Assembly: GCF_017315725.1 (NCBI RefSeq)
Contig: NZ_JAFLRG010000001.1
Span: 620,001 to 684,000 of the forward strand
Reading direction: 5' to 3'
Origin: Trinickia acidisoli
Lineage (GTDB): Bacteria; Pseudomonadota; Gammaproteobacteria; Burkholderiales; Burkholderiaceae
Length of the DNA: 64,000 nt
Shown: one piece after another, positions 27,929 to 38,983 of the stretch
Layout of the letters: every line of letters begins with the position of its first letter
Position numbering within the stretch: the first letter of the stretch is position 1
Translations under genes and position numbers: made by a program
Notes under the pieces: generated by a model
The model's input: the letters and a program-made list of their open reading frames with translations, nothing else
The model's database searches: none
Told to the model about the DNA's origin: nothing

Positions 27929-28050
27929 CCGCCGTCGCGCGCGGCATTCGCACAAGCCCACGCAAACCCGCGTGCCGCTTGCGTTTCGGGTAAGTCCTTG
28001 TCCCGGCTCGGTTAATCAAAAGTCAAGCGTTCGGCCCCAAATAAACCCTT
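27929..28050. other. ampD-nrdA gap before the nrdA promoter
   Basis: I see no gene or convincing terminator in this first part of the 480-base ampD-nrdA gap. The rest of the gap is described under the nrdA promoter, the NrdR boxes and the leader hairpin. Confidence 0.6.
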
Positions 28051-28078
28051 TTGAATTGGCTGACTGCGCTACTATACT
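28051..28078 (+). promoter_or_regulatory. Promoter of nrdA
   Basis: TTGAAT (28051-28056), 16-base spacer, TATACT (28073-28078). The -10 lies inside the first NrdR-like box, so repressor binding would block RNA polymerase. The predicted leader to the nrdA ATG is about 320 bases. Confidence 0.75.
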
Positions 28079-28115
28079 TGGTAGCAATACGACGCAATTG
28101 CACTAGATGTTGTGT
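28069..28115 (+). promoter_or_regulatory. Pair of NrdR boxes, 31 bp apart
   Basis: The downstream site 28100-28115 (GCACTAGATGTTGTGT) matches the NrdR consensus acaCWAtATaTWGtgt at 13 of 16 positions; the upstream site 28069-28084 is weaker (about 9 of 16) but overlaps the -10. Their start-to-start distance of 31 bp, about three helical turns, is the spacing known for paired NrdR boxes at other nrd promoters. Inference: ATP/dATP-sensing repression of nrdA by NrdR, whose gene is not in this window. Confidence 0.7.
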
Positions 28116-28184
28116 CGACACGCCGGGGGTGCCCAGCCGTCGAGAGGGCGCCGGAACCGCAGAATGCGGCGTGCAAATCATGCG

Positions 28185-28217
28185 GGTCGAACGCCGGGCG
28201 ATGCTCGGCGTTCGACC
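28185..28217 (+). promoter_or_regulatory. Long hairpin in the nrdA leader
   Basis: GGTCGAACGCCG (28185-28196) and CGGCGTTCGACC (28206-28217) form a perfect 12-bp stem. A G-T pair and two G-C pairs extend it to 15 bp with a GAT loop. No T-run follows, so it is not a standard terminator. A small CCGC-AGAAT-GCGG hairpin lies just upstream. No known riboswitch is recognised. Confidence 0.6.
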
Positions 28218-28408
28218 TTCGGGGGAAAAACGGGACATGCAAGCGTGGCCAAAACAATGACGAACGCGATCGTCTTTTTCGACTCGCGCTGCCGCGCAGC
28301 CCGCTCGTTTCGTTTTCTCTCCCGCCCCTCATCGTTCGCGCTCGGGGTGGCGCGGCGGTTGTTCCAATCCGCGGTTTGACCGCACATCCAAGATCAGGAG
28401 CTTTGCAC

Positions 28409-31408
<3,000 letters not shown>

Positions 31409-31421
31409 GGCCTCGTCGCGA

Positions 31422-31448
31422 ACGCCGGCGCGCGTCGCGCGCCGGCGT
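31422..31448 (+). other. Strong hairpin directly after nrdA
   Basis: ACGCCGGCGCGC (31422-31433) pairs perfectly with GCGCGCCGGCGT (31437-31448) around a 3-base loop, 13 bases after the nrdA stop. There is no T-run, so it looks like an mRNA-stabilising or pausing structure rather than a terminator. The rest of the 388-base nrdA-nrdB gap (31409-31796) holds no gene I can support; a 129-codon Arg-rich frame there looks non-coding. Confidence 0.6.
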
Positions 31449-31724
31449 CGACAGAACAAAGGCGCGTGAACGACAGAACGACAAACGCGCGCCCACGATG
31501 AAGCGCAACGCGCTTCGCTGCGCATCGAAGGCATCCAACGAGCGGCGAGATGCGAGGGACATGCAGGACATGAAGCGTCGCCGATCGATGCTCGACGCGA
31601 GTCCTCTTCGACGAGAAGACAAACGCATCGAGACGACTCTTCGAGCGTCATCGACGATCTCGCGTGTGCGACGTAACGAACAAAGTGTTGTATCGAGGTT
31701 GCAGCGCGAATCGAAAAACAAGGA

Positions 31725-31759
31725 TTTTCACGAGCGAACCCTTTTATCGCTCGTGAAAA
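31725..31759 (+). promoter_or_regulatory. Perfect 13-bp inverted repeat upstream of nrdB
   Basis: TTTTCACGAGCGA (31725-31737) and TCGCTCGTGAAAA (31747-31759) flank a 9-base loop, 37 bases before the nrdB ATG. The A/T ends and GC core resemble a short bidirectional terminator or an operator. Its place in front of nrdB suggests separate control of the beta subunit. Confidence 0.5.
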
Positions 31760-31796
31760 GATGGTACAAACCGATCTAAATTGATGGTGAGAATTT

Positions 31797-33032
31797 ATGC
31801 TCAACTGGGATGACGAGACGACTGCCGTAACTCCCTCGAGCGGGTCGCAACGCAACGCGTTGCGCAACCCCGCGGGGCAGGCCGTCGAAACGCAAGCGGC
31901 GACGCGCCTCGCGACGCAAGCTCCGTTGGCGCAAAACATCTTCGCGGACGACGTCGCCGTCGCTCCGTACGCGGGCGCTGATCAATCTGCCGCTCAGAGC
32001 GCGGCCGTATCCGAAGCGCGCGTGAACGTCGCCGACAAGCGGATCATCAACGGCCGCACCGACGTCAACCAACTCGTGCCGTTCAAGTACAAGTGGGCAT
32101 GGGAGAAGTACCTCGCCGGCTGCGCGAATCACTGGATGCCGCAGGAAATCAACATGTCGCGCGACATCGCGCTTTGGAAGGACCCGAACGGGCTGACCGA
32201 AGACGAGCGCCGCATCGTCAAACGCAACCTCGGCTTCTTCGTGACGGCCGACTCGCTCGCCGCGAACAACATCGTGCTCGGCACCTACCGGCACATCACG
32301 GCGCCCGAGTGCCGCCAGTTCCTGCTGCGCCAGGCATTCGAAGAGGCGATTCACACGCACGCCTACCAATACATCGTCGAATCGCTGGGCCTCGACGAAG
32401 GCGAGATCTTCAACGCCTATCACGAGGTCGCCTCGATCCGCGATAAGGACGAGTTCCTGATTCCGTTCATCCATCCGCTGACCGATCCGGCATTCAAGAC
32501 CGGCACGCTCGAAGCCGATCAGAAGTTGCTCAAGTCGCTGATCGTGTTCGCGTGCGTCATGGAAGGCTTGTTCTTCTACGTCGGGTTTACGCAAATTCTC
32601 GCGCTTGGCCGCCAGAACAAGATGACGGGCGCGGCGGAGCAGTACCAATACATCCTGCGCGACGAGTCGATGCACTGCAACTTCGGCATCGACCTCATCA
32701 ACCAGATCAAGCTCGAGAACCCGCACTTGTGGACGCGCGAATTCCGTGACGAGATTCGCGAGCTGTTCAAGCACGCGGTCGAGCTCGAATACCGCTACGC
32801 CGAGGACACGATGCCGCGCGGCGTGCTGGGACTCAACGCGTCGATGTTCAAGAGCTATCTGCGCTTCATCTGCAACCGCAGGTGCCAGCAGATCGGTCTC
32901 GATCCGCTGTACCCGAACGAGGAGAACCCGTTCCCGTGGATGAGCGAGATGATCGACCTGAAGAAGGAACGCAACTTCTTCGAGACGCGAGTCATTGAAT
33001 ACCAAACCGGTGGTGCGCTGTCGTGGGAATGA
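31797..33032 (+). CDS. nrdB: Class Ia ribonucleotide reductase, beta subunit
   Basis: A 411-residue radical-generating subunit. Diiron and radical residues are visible: the Asp of [11 protein letters not shown], the Glu, His and Tyr of [12 protein letters not shown], later ligands in [10 protein letters not shown] and the [11 protein letters not shown] segment. A variable N-terminal tail of about 90 residues precedes the fold. The C-terminal peptide (TGGALSWE) docks to NrdA. The start ATG at 31797 follows GGTGAG. Though next to nrdA, a 388-base spacer with two perfect hairpins separates them. Confidence 0.95.
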   Translation: MLNWDDETTAVTPSSGSQRNALRNPAGQAVETQAATRLATQAPLAQNIFADDVAVAPYAGADQSAAQSAAVSEARVNVADKRIINGRTDVNQLVPFKYKWAWEKYLAGCANHWMPQEINMSRDIALWKDPNGLTEDERRIVKRNLGFFVTADSLAANNIVLGTYRHITAPECRQFLLRQAFEEAIHTHAYQYIVESLGLDEGEIFNAYHEVASIRDKDEFLIPFIHPLTDPAFKTGTLEADQKLLKSLIVFACVMEGLFFYVGFTQILALGRQNKMTGAAEQYQYILRDESMHCNFGIDLINQIKLENPHLWTREFRDEIRELFKHAVELEYRYAEDTMPRGVLGLNASMFKSYLRFICNRRCQQIGLDPLYPNEENPFPWMSEMIDLKKERNFFETRVIEYQTGGALSWE

Positions 33033-33479
33033 CGCGTGCTTACCGATGAGATGAATTGAATGATGATGGGGCGCCGCCGCGGAAAGGCGGCGGCGGATAA
33101 GGTAAGGAGCAAGAACGCCTAATGCAAAGCGTGCCCGGCGGTGCGACCGCCCACAAACATGACAGGCACTTTGCGAACCCTTCGGTGGGATGGGCGAACT
33201 ACCCCCTGAAAAAGCCGGCGGCTGTGCCGCCCGCTTGTCACGAGCGAATATCGGGCTGCGCGAGCGCATGGTGCTCGCCTGCCAACTCGATTCGGCGTGC
33301 TGTGCCTTCCGGTACGGCACGCCTTACCGCATTCATTAGCGTAAGCGCTAGGTTTTTGCGTACGCCGATGAATAGCCCGCTTCGCAGCGCGCGCCGTTAC
33401 TACCGGCGCGCAGCGGGAAGCGGGTTTGAAGAAGGGTGTAGTTCGGACTTACTCATTCTCAAACCTGAAGGAGAAAATA
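33033..33479 (+). other. 447-base structured intergenic region between nrdB and the histone-like gene
   Basis: No gene is supported, but there are several hairpins: CGCCGCCGC/GCGGCGGCG (33072-33080 with 33087-33095), a CGTGC...GCACG hairpin near 33297-33322, TAGCG-TAAG-CGCTA followed by GGTTTTT (33337-33357, terminator-like), and a two-part long stem at 33376-33424, where CCCGCTTC pairs with GAAGCGGG and GCGCGCCG with CGGCGCGC. The last lies about 55 bases before the histone-like gene's start and is probably in its 5' leader. I cannot assign any known RNA family. Confidence 0.5.
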
Positions 33480-34085
33480 ATGGTAACAGCCAAGAAGAAA
33501 CCCGCCGCTAAGAAAGCAGCTCCGGCCAAGAAGGCCGCTCCGGCGAAGAAGGCCGCAGTGAAGAAGGTCGCGGTCAAGAAGGCAGCGCCGGCGAAGAAGG
33601 TTGCAGCGAAGAAGGTCGCCGTGAAGAAGGTTGCGGCGAAGAAGGCTGCACCGGCCAAGAAGGCCGCCGTGAAGAAGGTTGTGGCGAAGAAGGCCGCACC
33701 GGCCAAGAAGGCAGCGCCGGCGAAGAAGGTTGCAGCGAAGAAGGTCGCCGTGAAGAAGGTTGCGGCGAAGAAGGCTGCACCGGCCAAGAAGGCAGCGCCG
33801 GCGAAGAAGGCTGCAGCGAAGAAAGCTGCACCGGCCAAGAAGGCTGCGCCTGCGAAGAAGTCCGCCGCCAAGAAGGCTGCGCCTGCGAAGAAGGCTGCCG
33901 CCAAGAAGGCTGCTGCGCCTGCAAAGAAGGCCGCTCCTGCGAAGAAGGCTGCCGCGAAGAAGGCGCCTGCTGCGCCCGTTGCCCCTGCCGCGCCTGCCGC
34001 TGCATCGACCGCGCCTGCCTCGACGGTGAAGACCGCGCTGAACCCGGCTGCTGCTTGGCCGTTCCCGACCGGCAGCCGTCCTTAA
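33480..34085 (+). CDS. Histone H1-like DNA-binding protein (KAAPAKK repeats)
   Basis: A 201-residue extremely basic, low-complexity protein built from Lys, Ala, Pro and Val. Repeats of the types KAAPAKKAA and KKVAAKKVAVKK run from residue 5 to about 165, then an Ala/Pro-rich stretch and the end LNPAAAWPFPTGSRP that I associate with Burkholderia proteins of this type. It resembles eukaryotic H1 C-terminal tails and AlgP/Hc1-like bacterial nucleoid proteins, so nonspecific DNA binding and compaction is likely. AAGGAG at 33468-33473 supports the ATG at 33480. The repeats arose partly by DNA duplication. A strong terminator follows. Confidence 0.88.
   Translation: MVTAKKKPAAKKAAPAKKAAPAKKAAVKKVAVKKAAPAKKVAAKKVAVKKVAAKKAAPAKKAAVKKVVAKKAAPAKKAAPAKKVAAKKVAVKKVAAKKAAPAKKAAPAKKAAAKKAAPAKKAAPAKKSAAKKAAPAKKAAAKKAAAPAKKAAPAKKAAAKKAPAAPVAPAAPAAASTAPASTVKTALNPAAAWPFPTGSRP
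33575..33793 (+). repeat. 90-bp perfect direct repeat inside the histone-like gene
   Basis: Positions 33575-33664 and 33704-33793 are identical as far as I can compare by eye, offset by 129 bases (43 codons). They encode the same KK/VA/AP pattern. Perfect identity, including third positions, indicates a recent in-frame duplication. Confidence 0.8.
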
Positions 34086-34140
34086 TAGGATGGTGTAACG
34101 AGCGCGACGCATCGCGTCTCGCTCGTTGTCGAGTCGACAA

Positions 34141-34179
34141 AAAAACCCCGTCACCGGTTCGCCGGCGACGGGGTTTTTT
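34141..34179 (+). terminator. Intrinsic terminator of the histone-like gene
   Basis: CCCCGTC (34146-34152) pairs with GACGGGG (34167-34173). An inner CCGG/CCGG stem with a TTCG loop lies inside, A5 precedes and T6 follows. The symmetric A/T ends allow use from both sides, which suits the convergent gene downstream. Confidence 0.92.
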
Positions 34180-34241
34180 ATGTGTCCTTCGAAGCGCGCC
34201 GAGTCGAACGCCGTGTGGACGCGAGCGACTCAGTGAGGGAT

Positions 34242-34718
34242 TTAGTGCGTGACCCGCGTGACGCCGGCGCTCGACAGCAGTCGCACGCGATCGCCCGCTT
34301 GGAAGACTTCGCCCGTTGCCGCTTGGGTGATTGCGCGTAGGTCGCCGTTATCGAGCCGTACGGTGATCTCGACGCCGGGGCGGTTCGCCACGCCGTTTTC
34401 GATTGCGTTGCCGGCCACGGCGCCCGCGATGCCACCGATGATGGCCGTCGCGATCGAACCTTTGCCGCCGCCGATCGCGCTGCCAGCGACGGCTCCAAGC
34501 GCACCGCCGCCGATCGCGCCGAGCCCGCTCGGTTGTCCGCCGTTCGTCGAGATGGTCACAGCGCGCACGCTTTCGACGGTGCCCAAGCGGACCGTTTCTT
34601 CGCGCTGCGCTTGGCCCGCCGTATAGACATCGGGGGAGCTGCTGTTGTACGCGCATCCCGTCATCGTCAGCGAACCGGCGATCAGCATGGCCAGCATCAC
34701 ACGTGCCGATATTTTCAT
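34242..34718 (-). CDS. Glycine-zipper outer-membrane lipoprotein (SlyB/Pcp-like)
   Basis: A 158-residue lipoprotein: signal peptide ending in the lipobox LTMTGC (Cys about residue 22), a short linker, then the glycine-zipper region GLGAIGGGALGAVAGSAIGGGKGS...IIGGIAGAVAGNAIE at about residues 65-105, and a small beta-rich C-terminal domain (VEITVRLDNGDLRAITQ...GDRVRLL). This is the plan of SlyB/Pcp proteins, which sit in the outer membrane and help envelope integrity. The ATG at 34718 is preferred to a GTG five codons upstream because the signal peptide begins there. Confidence 0.88.
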   Translation of the reverse strand: MKISARVMLAMLIAGSLTMTGCAYNSSSPDVYTAGQAQREETVRLGTVESVRAVTISTNGGQPSGLGAIGGGALGAVAGSAIGGGKGSIATAIIGGIAGAVAGNAIENGVANRPGVEITVRLDNGDLRAITQAATGEVFQAGDRVRLLSSAGVTRVTH

Positions 34719-34740
34719 TGTCTGTTGCTCCACAAGAGTA

Positions 34741-35679
34741 TTACCGCAGGCTATAGCCGAAGGCCTGCGCGAACCGTTGGTCGATTTCCTCGGGCGTCGG
34801 CGCGTAGGTTTGCGGGCCGGGTTGCTCGATCTTGAGCGAGCCCATGAGGCTTGCCAAGCGGCCCGTCGTGGCCCAATCGAGGCCGTGTTCGATGCCGTGG
34901 AGCAATCCGCCGCGAAACGCGTCGCCGCACCCGGTGGGATCGACGACCTGCGAGGCGGTCACGGCAGGAATGTCTTCGCACTGGCCGTCGTGATGGATCT
35001 GCGCGCCATGCTCGCCTCGCGTCACGATCAAGGCTTTCACGCGTTGCGCGATTTCATCGAGCGACCAGAGCGTCTTATTACTGACGAGATTCGCCTCGTA
35101 ATCGTTGACTGCCACGTAAGTGGCGAGTTCAATGGCGCGCTTTAGCGCCTCGCCCGAGAACAGCGGCAAACCCTGGCCCGGATCGAAGACGAACGGCACG
35201 CCGGCGGCGGCGAGCTTCTCCGTGTGCTGCACCATGCCTTCGTAGCCGTCGGGCGCGACGATCGCGAGCGTGATGCCGCTCGCTCGATCGGCCTGATTCA
35301 GGTGCGACTGCATCATCGCGCCCGGATGGAAGGCGGCGATCTGATTGTTGTCGAGATCGGTCGTGATCATCGCCTGCGCCGTGTAGGCGCCTGGCACGAC
35401 GCGTACGTGCTCGGTCGAGAGCCCCAGGTTCTCGAAGCGATCGAGATAGAGTTGAGCGTCGACCTCGCCGAGCGTCGCCATGATGCGCGCGTCGCCGCCG
35501 AGCAGGTTCAGCGAGTAGGCGATGTTGCCGGCGCAGCCGCCGAACTCGCGGCGCATCGTCGGAACGAGGAAGCTCACGTTCAGAATATGGACCTGATCCG
35601 GCAGGATGTGCTCGCGAAAGCGCCCTTGGAAGGTCATGATGTTGTCGTAAGCGAGCGAGCCGCAAATCAGCGTAGCCAA
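34741..35679 (-). CDS. PfkB-family carbohydrate/nucleoside kinase
   Basis: A 312-residue ribokinase-like kinase. The PfkB signatures are visible: GGCAGNIAYSLNLLGG near residue 47 and DPTGCGDAFRGGLLHGI near 245 with the catalytic Asp. Sequence features (MATLICGSLAYDNIM start) match Burkholderia proteins annotated as adenosine or sugar kinases; I cannot choose between adenosine, ribose and other substrates. It lies 22 bases upstream of the lipoprotein gene on the same strand, so the two may be co-transcribed. Confidence 0.83.
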   Translation of the reverse strand: MATLICGSLAYDNIMTFQGRFREHILPDQVHILNVSFLVPTMRREFGGCAGNIAYSLNLLGGDARIMATLGEVDAQLYLDRFENLGLSTEHVRVVPGAYTAQAMITTDLDNNQIAAFHPGAMMQSHLNQADRASGITLAIVAPDGYEGMVQHTEKLAAAGVPFVFDPGQGLPLFSGEALKRAIELATYVAVNDYEANLVSNKTLWSLDEIAQRVKALIVTRGEHGAQIHHDGQCEDIPAVTASQVVDPTGCGDAFRGGLLHGIEHGLDWATTGRLASLMGSLKIEQPGPQTYAPTPEEIDQRFAQAFGYSLR

Positions 35680-35723
35680 GGCAAGAATTCCTATGCGTGT
35701 CGTGTTGGGGAGGACGCCATACG

Positions 35724-35748
35724 AAAACGCCGCGCGGGTAGCGCGGCG
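35724..35748 (-). terminator. Intrinsic terminator after tpx
   Basis: Read on the minus strand, CGCCGCGC (plus 35741-35748) and GCGCGGCG (35728-35735) pair around a 5-base loop and are followed by TTTTCG. It lies 26 bases after the tpx stop. Confidence 0.85.
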
Positions 35749-35773
35749 TGCTGCGTCGGTGACGGGGCGCGGC

Positions 35774-36274
35774 TTACTTCAGCGCGCTCAGGGCTGCTTC
35801 GTAGTTCGGCTCGTTCTTGATTTCGCCCACGAGCTCGGCGTGCACGACCTTGTCGTTTTCGTCGATGACCACGACGGCACGTGCCGTCAGCCCCGTGAGC
35901 GGGCCCGACGTCACGTCGACGCCGTACGCTTGCGCGAACTCGTGGCCGCGGAACGTCGAGGCCGTCACGACGTTTTCGATGCCTTCGGTCGTGCAAAAGC
36001 GCGTCGCGGCGAACGGCAGATCGCCGGAGACGACGATGACGGCCGTGTTTTGCAGTTTGGCGGCCGCTTCGTTGAACTTGCGCGTCGACGTTGCGCACGT
36101 CGGCGTGTCGAGGCTCGGGACGATGTTCAGCACTTTGCGCTTGCCGGCGAAATCGGCGAGCGCCACCGGCTTCAGATCCTTGCCGACGAGCGAGAATTCA
36201 GGGGCCTTCTGGCCGACGGACGGAAACGCGCCGCCGACTTCGATCGGGTTACCGCCCAGCGTGACTTGACTCAT
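35774..36274 (-). CDS. tpx: Thiol peroxidase (atypical 2-Cys peroxiredoxin)
   Basis: A 166-residue peroxiredoxin that reduces hydrogen and organic peroxides with thioredoxin. The peroxidatic Cys is in [14 protein letters not shown] (about residue 60) and the resolving Cys in [11 protein letters not shown] (about 94), the Tpx pattern. The start [15 protein letters not shown] matches the family; the frame runs on upstream through the DUF3426 gene but is not coding there. A good terminator follows. Confidence 0.95.
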   Translation of the reverse strand: MSQVTLGGNPIEVGGAFPSVGQKAPEFSLVGKDLKPVALADFAGKRKVLNIVPSLDTPTCATSTRKFNEAAAKLQNTAVIVVSGDLPFAATRFCTTEGIENVVTASTFRGHEFAQAYGVDVTSGPLTGLTARAVVVIDENDKVVHAELVGEIKNEPNYEAALSALK

Positions 36275-36357
36275 GTTAGCTCCGGATGTTCGTTTCAGGT
36301 TGTCGCGAGTGCGAAAGAGTGGGCACGCGCCGCTCATGCGGTCGTGCCCGGAGTGCG

Positions 36358-37976
36358 CTACGGATAAAAGATCTGGACGCGGAAGTTCGTGGCGATCGCG
36401 TTGCCGCTGTCCAGGCGTACGATCATCGTTTGCGTCGTATGCGCCGGCAGGCCCGCGGCGATCGCCGTGCCCGGCGGCGCGTAATCTTGCGGCCACAAGA
36501 TGCGGCGGATCGCGACGTTGTTCTTGTCGTCGAACAGGGTCAGTTCGATCGCGGGATAGGCGAGCGCGATGCCGTAGCGGTTGCGCAGCGGCACGCGCAA
36601 CTCGAGGCGGTGCGGGCCGTCGACTTGACGCAGGTCCGACGCTTCGACCTGCAGCCCGTCGATGTCCCGCGGCGGCGAGATCTGGCAGCCGAGTTGCGTG
36701 CAAACGCGCGCGAACAAGGGTTGCGAGTCGGGCCAATAGACCATGACGGCTTCGCGGCGCCACCACGCTAGCTGTGCGATCAGCACGACGAGCAGCGCGA
36801 TGGCGACGATGCCGCCGACGATGTACCCGAGCACGTGGCTCGGCGCCCGCTTGCGGGTCTCGCGCGTGACGGCGAAATGGCGTTCGTGCTCGCTGGACGC
36901 AGGCGGTTCGGCGAAGATCGGCGGCACCGCGGCCGCTTGGATGCCCGGTTCGTCGTCGGGGGCGCCGAAATACGGCTCGGACGAAGCCTCGGCTTGTGCT
37001 TGCAAGCTCGCGCGCAGTTGCGGTGCGAGATGCGGTTCGCGCTCGTGTTCGTCGGCATCGCCCGCGAGAGGGGGCGGCACGAACTCGGCCTTCGCTTCGC
37101 TTGCTAGGCGCGCGCTCGGCGCAGTTCCGAATCGCGGCTCGTCGTCGGCCTCGGACGGTGTGCGTCCGTTGAAGTGCGGCTCGTCGTCGTCCCAATGCAG
37201 ATCACGCGGCGCCCACTTCGGTGTCGCGGCGGGGTTGGCGGCGTCGTCTTGCGTCGGTTCGATCGGCTCGGACGCGTTGTGCTCCCTATGCGGTGCTTCG
37301 GGCTCAGAGGCAACGGTCGGTTCGCCGGCGCGCGATTCTTGCGGCTGGCGTTCGGGCGGCTCATCGGGCGGCGGCGCTGGATCGGGCAGGGGCTCGGCCT
37401 GCGGCTGCGGCGTTTTCGCTACCGGTTCCGGCTCGAGCAGCGAGGCGAGTTTGGGTTCGGCCTCGGCTGCTTCGCTGGGCACCGCCTCGCTTTCTTCGGG
37501 CAGCGGCACATGCTCGGGCAGCGATGCTTGCTCGTCGGGCGATGCATGCTCGTCGGGCAACGGATGCTCGTCGGGCAACGGATGCTCGGGCAGTGGTGTG
37601 GCCTCGGCTGCGGTTTGCGCAGTCAAGGACGATTCGGGGTCCGGCATCGGCTCACGATGAGCAGGCTCGGCTTCAGGGAGCGCTTCGACTTGCGTCCCGA
37701 CACCTTCGGCTCGGGCTTGCGTTTCAGCTTCGGCTTCGTGCGTTGGCGCTTGACGCTCGTCGTGCGTGGGTTCGTGCTGAGCGGCGGACGGCGGCGGCTC
37801 GAAAGCAGGCTCGCCGGGAACTCGATGCTCGCCCGCGTGCGGATCGAGCAGGTTTTGGCGAGCGTCGAAGACCTGATGACAGTGTCCGCAGCGTGCGAAC
37901 CCACCGGAGCTTGCGAGCAGTGCTTCCTGCACGCGGAAAACCGTTTCGCAGTGGGGGCAGCGGGTGGCTAGAACCA
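36358..37976 (-). CDS. Zinc-ribbon (MJ0042) and DUF3426 protein with long acidic linker
   Basis: A 539-residue protein in three parts; the start codon is the ATG whose first base is at 37977. Residues 1 to about 40 hold a zinc ribbon with two CxxC pairs ([20 protein letters not shown]). Residues about 45-370 form a Pro/Glu/Ala-rich disordered linker with short repeats such as [12 protein letters not shown] single membrane helix lies at about 380-402, and a C-terminal periplasmic DUF3426 domain follows ([23 protein letters not shown]...). Function unknown. The gene sits directly after prmA in Burkholderiales, as here (54-base gap). The linker length varies between species. Confidence 0.85.
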
Positions 37977-38030
37977 TGGTGGGCGGGAAAACCGGCGGCA
38001 AGGCCGGTACATCGATCGATAGACGCTATT

Positions 38031-38978
38031 CTAATGGTTTCCCGCGGGGCCCTCGGCCGCGCTCGGATCGCCATTTTGCTCGGAGACGCGCTTGACGCCC
38101 GTCAAGCACACCCATCCCTCGTGTTCGCGCCACACGCCGATATCGATCCACGGCCGATACGCCTGCGCGACTTCCTCGGCTTGCCGGGCCAGCACGCCCG
38201 ACAGCGCGATGCGTCCGCCCGCTTTGACCTTTGCGCTCAGCATCGAGGCCATGAGCTTGAGCGGGTTCGACAAGATGTTCGCGACGACGATGTCGAATTG
38301 TCCGGCCGGGCAATCGTCAGGTAACGCATAGGCCACCTCGGCGCCGTTACGCTCGCTGTTGAGTCGTGCCGATTCGACGGCTTGGGGATCGATGTCGACG
38401 CCGACGACCGGCGCGGCACCGCATTTTTTCGCGAGTATCGCCAGAATGCCGGAGCCGCAACCGTAGTCGAGCACCGATTGGCCGTGCGCGATCGAGTCCT
38501 CCAACCATTCCATGCACAGCCGCGTCGTCGGATGGCTACCCGTGCCGAAGGCGAGGCCCGGATCGAGTTCGAGGATGAGTGCCTGGGGATCGGGCGCGTC
38601 GTGCCAAGACGGCACGACCCAAATGCGCTTGCCGATCGGGATGGGCTCGAATTGCGATTGCGTGAGACGCACCCAATCCTGTTCGGGCACGTCGCGCAGC
38701 GTGAACGGCGGCGTGCCGGCCAAGCCAACCGCGTTCGCCGCGGCGGCGGCCAGCACGGCGGGTTCCTGCTCGGGCGCGAGCAGCGCGACGACGCGCGAAT
38801 GCTGCCACGCCGTTCGTTCCGGCGTGAGACCGGGCTCGCCGAACAGCGGCTGCTCGTCGGGCGTGTCGGCATCGGCGTCTTCGACCGATACCGATAGCGC
38901 ACCGAGCTCGATGAGCGCATCGGACAGCGCCTCCGCGCGCGTTCGTTCCAGTTCGACGATCAGTTCCCTGTAGCTCAT
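38031..38978 (-). CDS. prmA: Ribosomal protein L11 methyltransferase
   Basis: A 315-residue SAM-dependent enzyme that methylates ribosomal protein L11. The N-terminal substrate-binding domain starts [20 protein letters not shown]; the methyltransferase domain has [15 protein letters not shown] (motif I, near residue 175) and [12 protein letters not shown] (catalytic-type motif IV). Its start is five bases from the accC stop on the same strand, so accB-accC-prmA is an operon. A longer upstream frame overlaps accC and is not used. Confidence 0.95.
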   Translation of the reverse strand: MSYRELIVELERTRAEALSDALIELGALSVSVEDADADTPDEQPLFGEPGLTPERTAWQHSRVVALLAPEQEPAVLAAAAANAVGLAGTPPFTLRDVPEQDWVRLTQSQFEPIPIGKRIWVVPSWHDAPDPQALILELDPGLAFGTGSHPTTRLCMEWLEDSIAHGQSVLDYGCGSGILAILAKKCGAAPVVGVDIDPQAVESARLNSERNGAEVAYALPDDCPAGQFDIVVANILSNPLKLMASMLSAKVKAGGRIALSGVLARQAEEVAQAYRPWIDIGVWREHEGWVCLTGVKRVSEQNGDPSAAEGPAGNH

Positions 38979-38983
38979 GGCAA

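Noticed and set aside
28116..28408. Possible cobalamin riboswitch in the nrdA leader
   Set aside because: I looked for the conserved B12-box and the GCCACTG-type core and found neither; class Ia enzymes do not use cobalamin.
33122..33511. 129-codon frame between nrdB and the histone-like gene, preceded by an AAGGAG-like site
   Set aside because: Low similarity to any protein pattern, runs through the hairpins and into the histone-like gene; the region looks like structured non-coding DNA.
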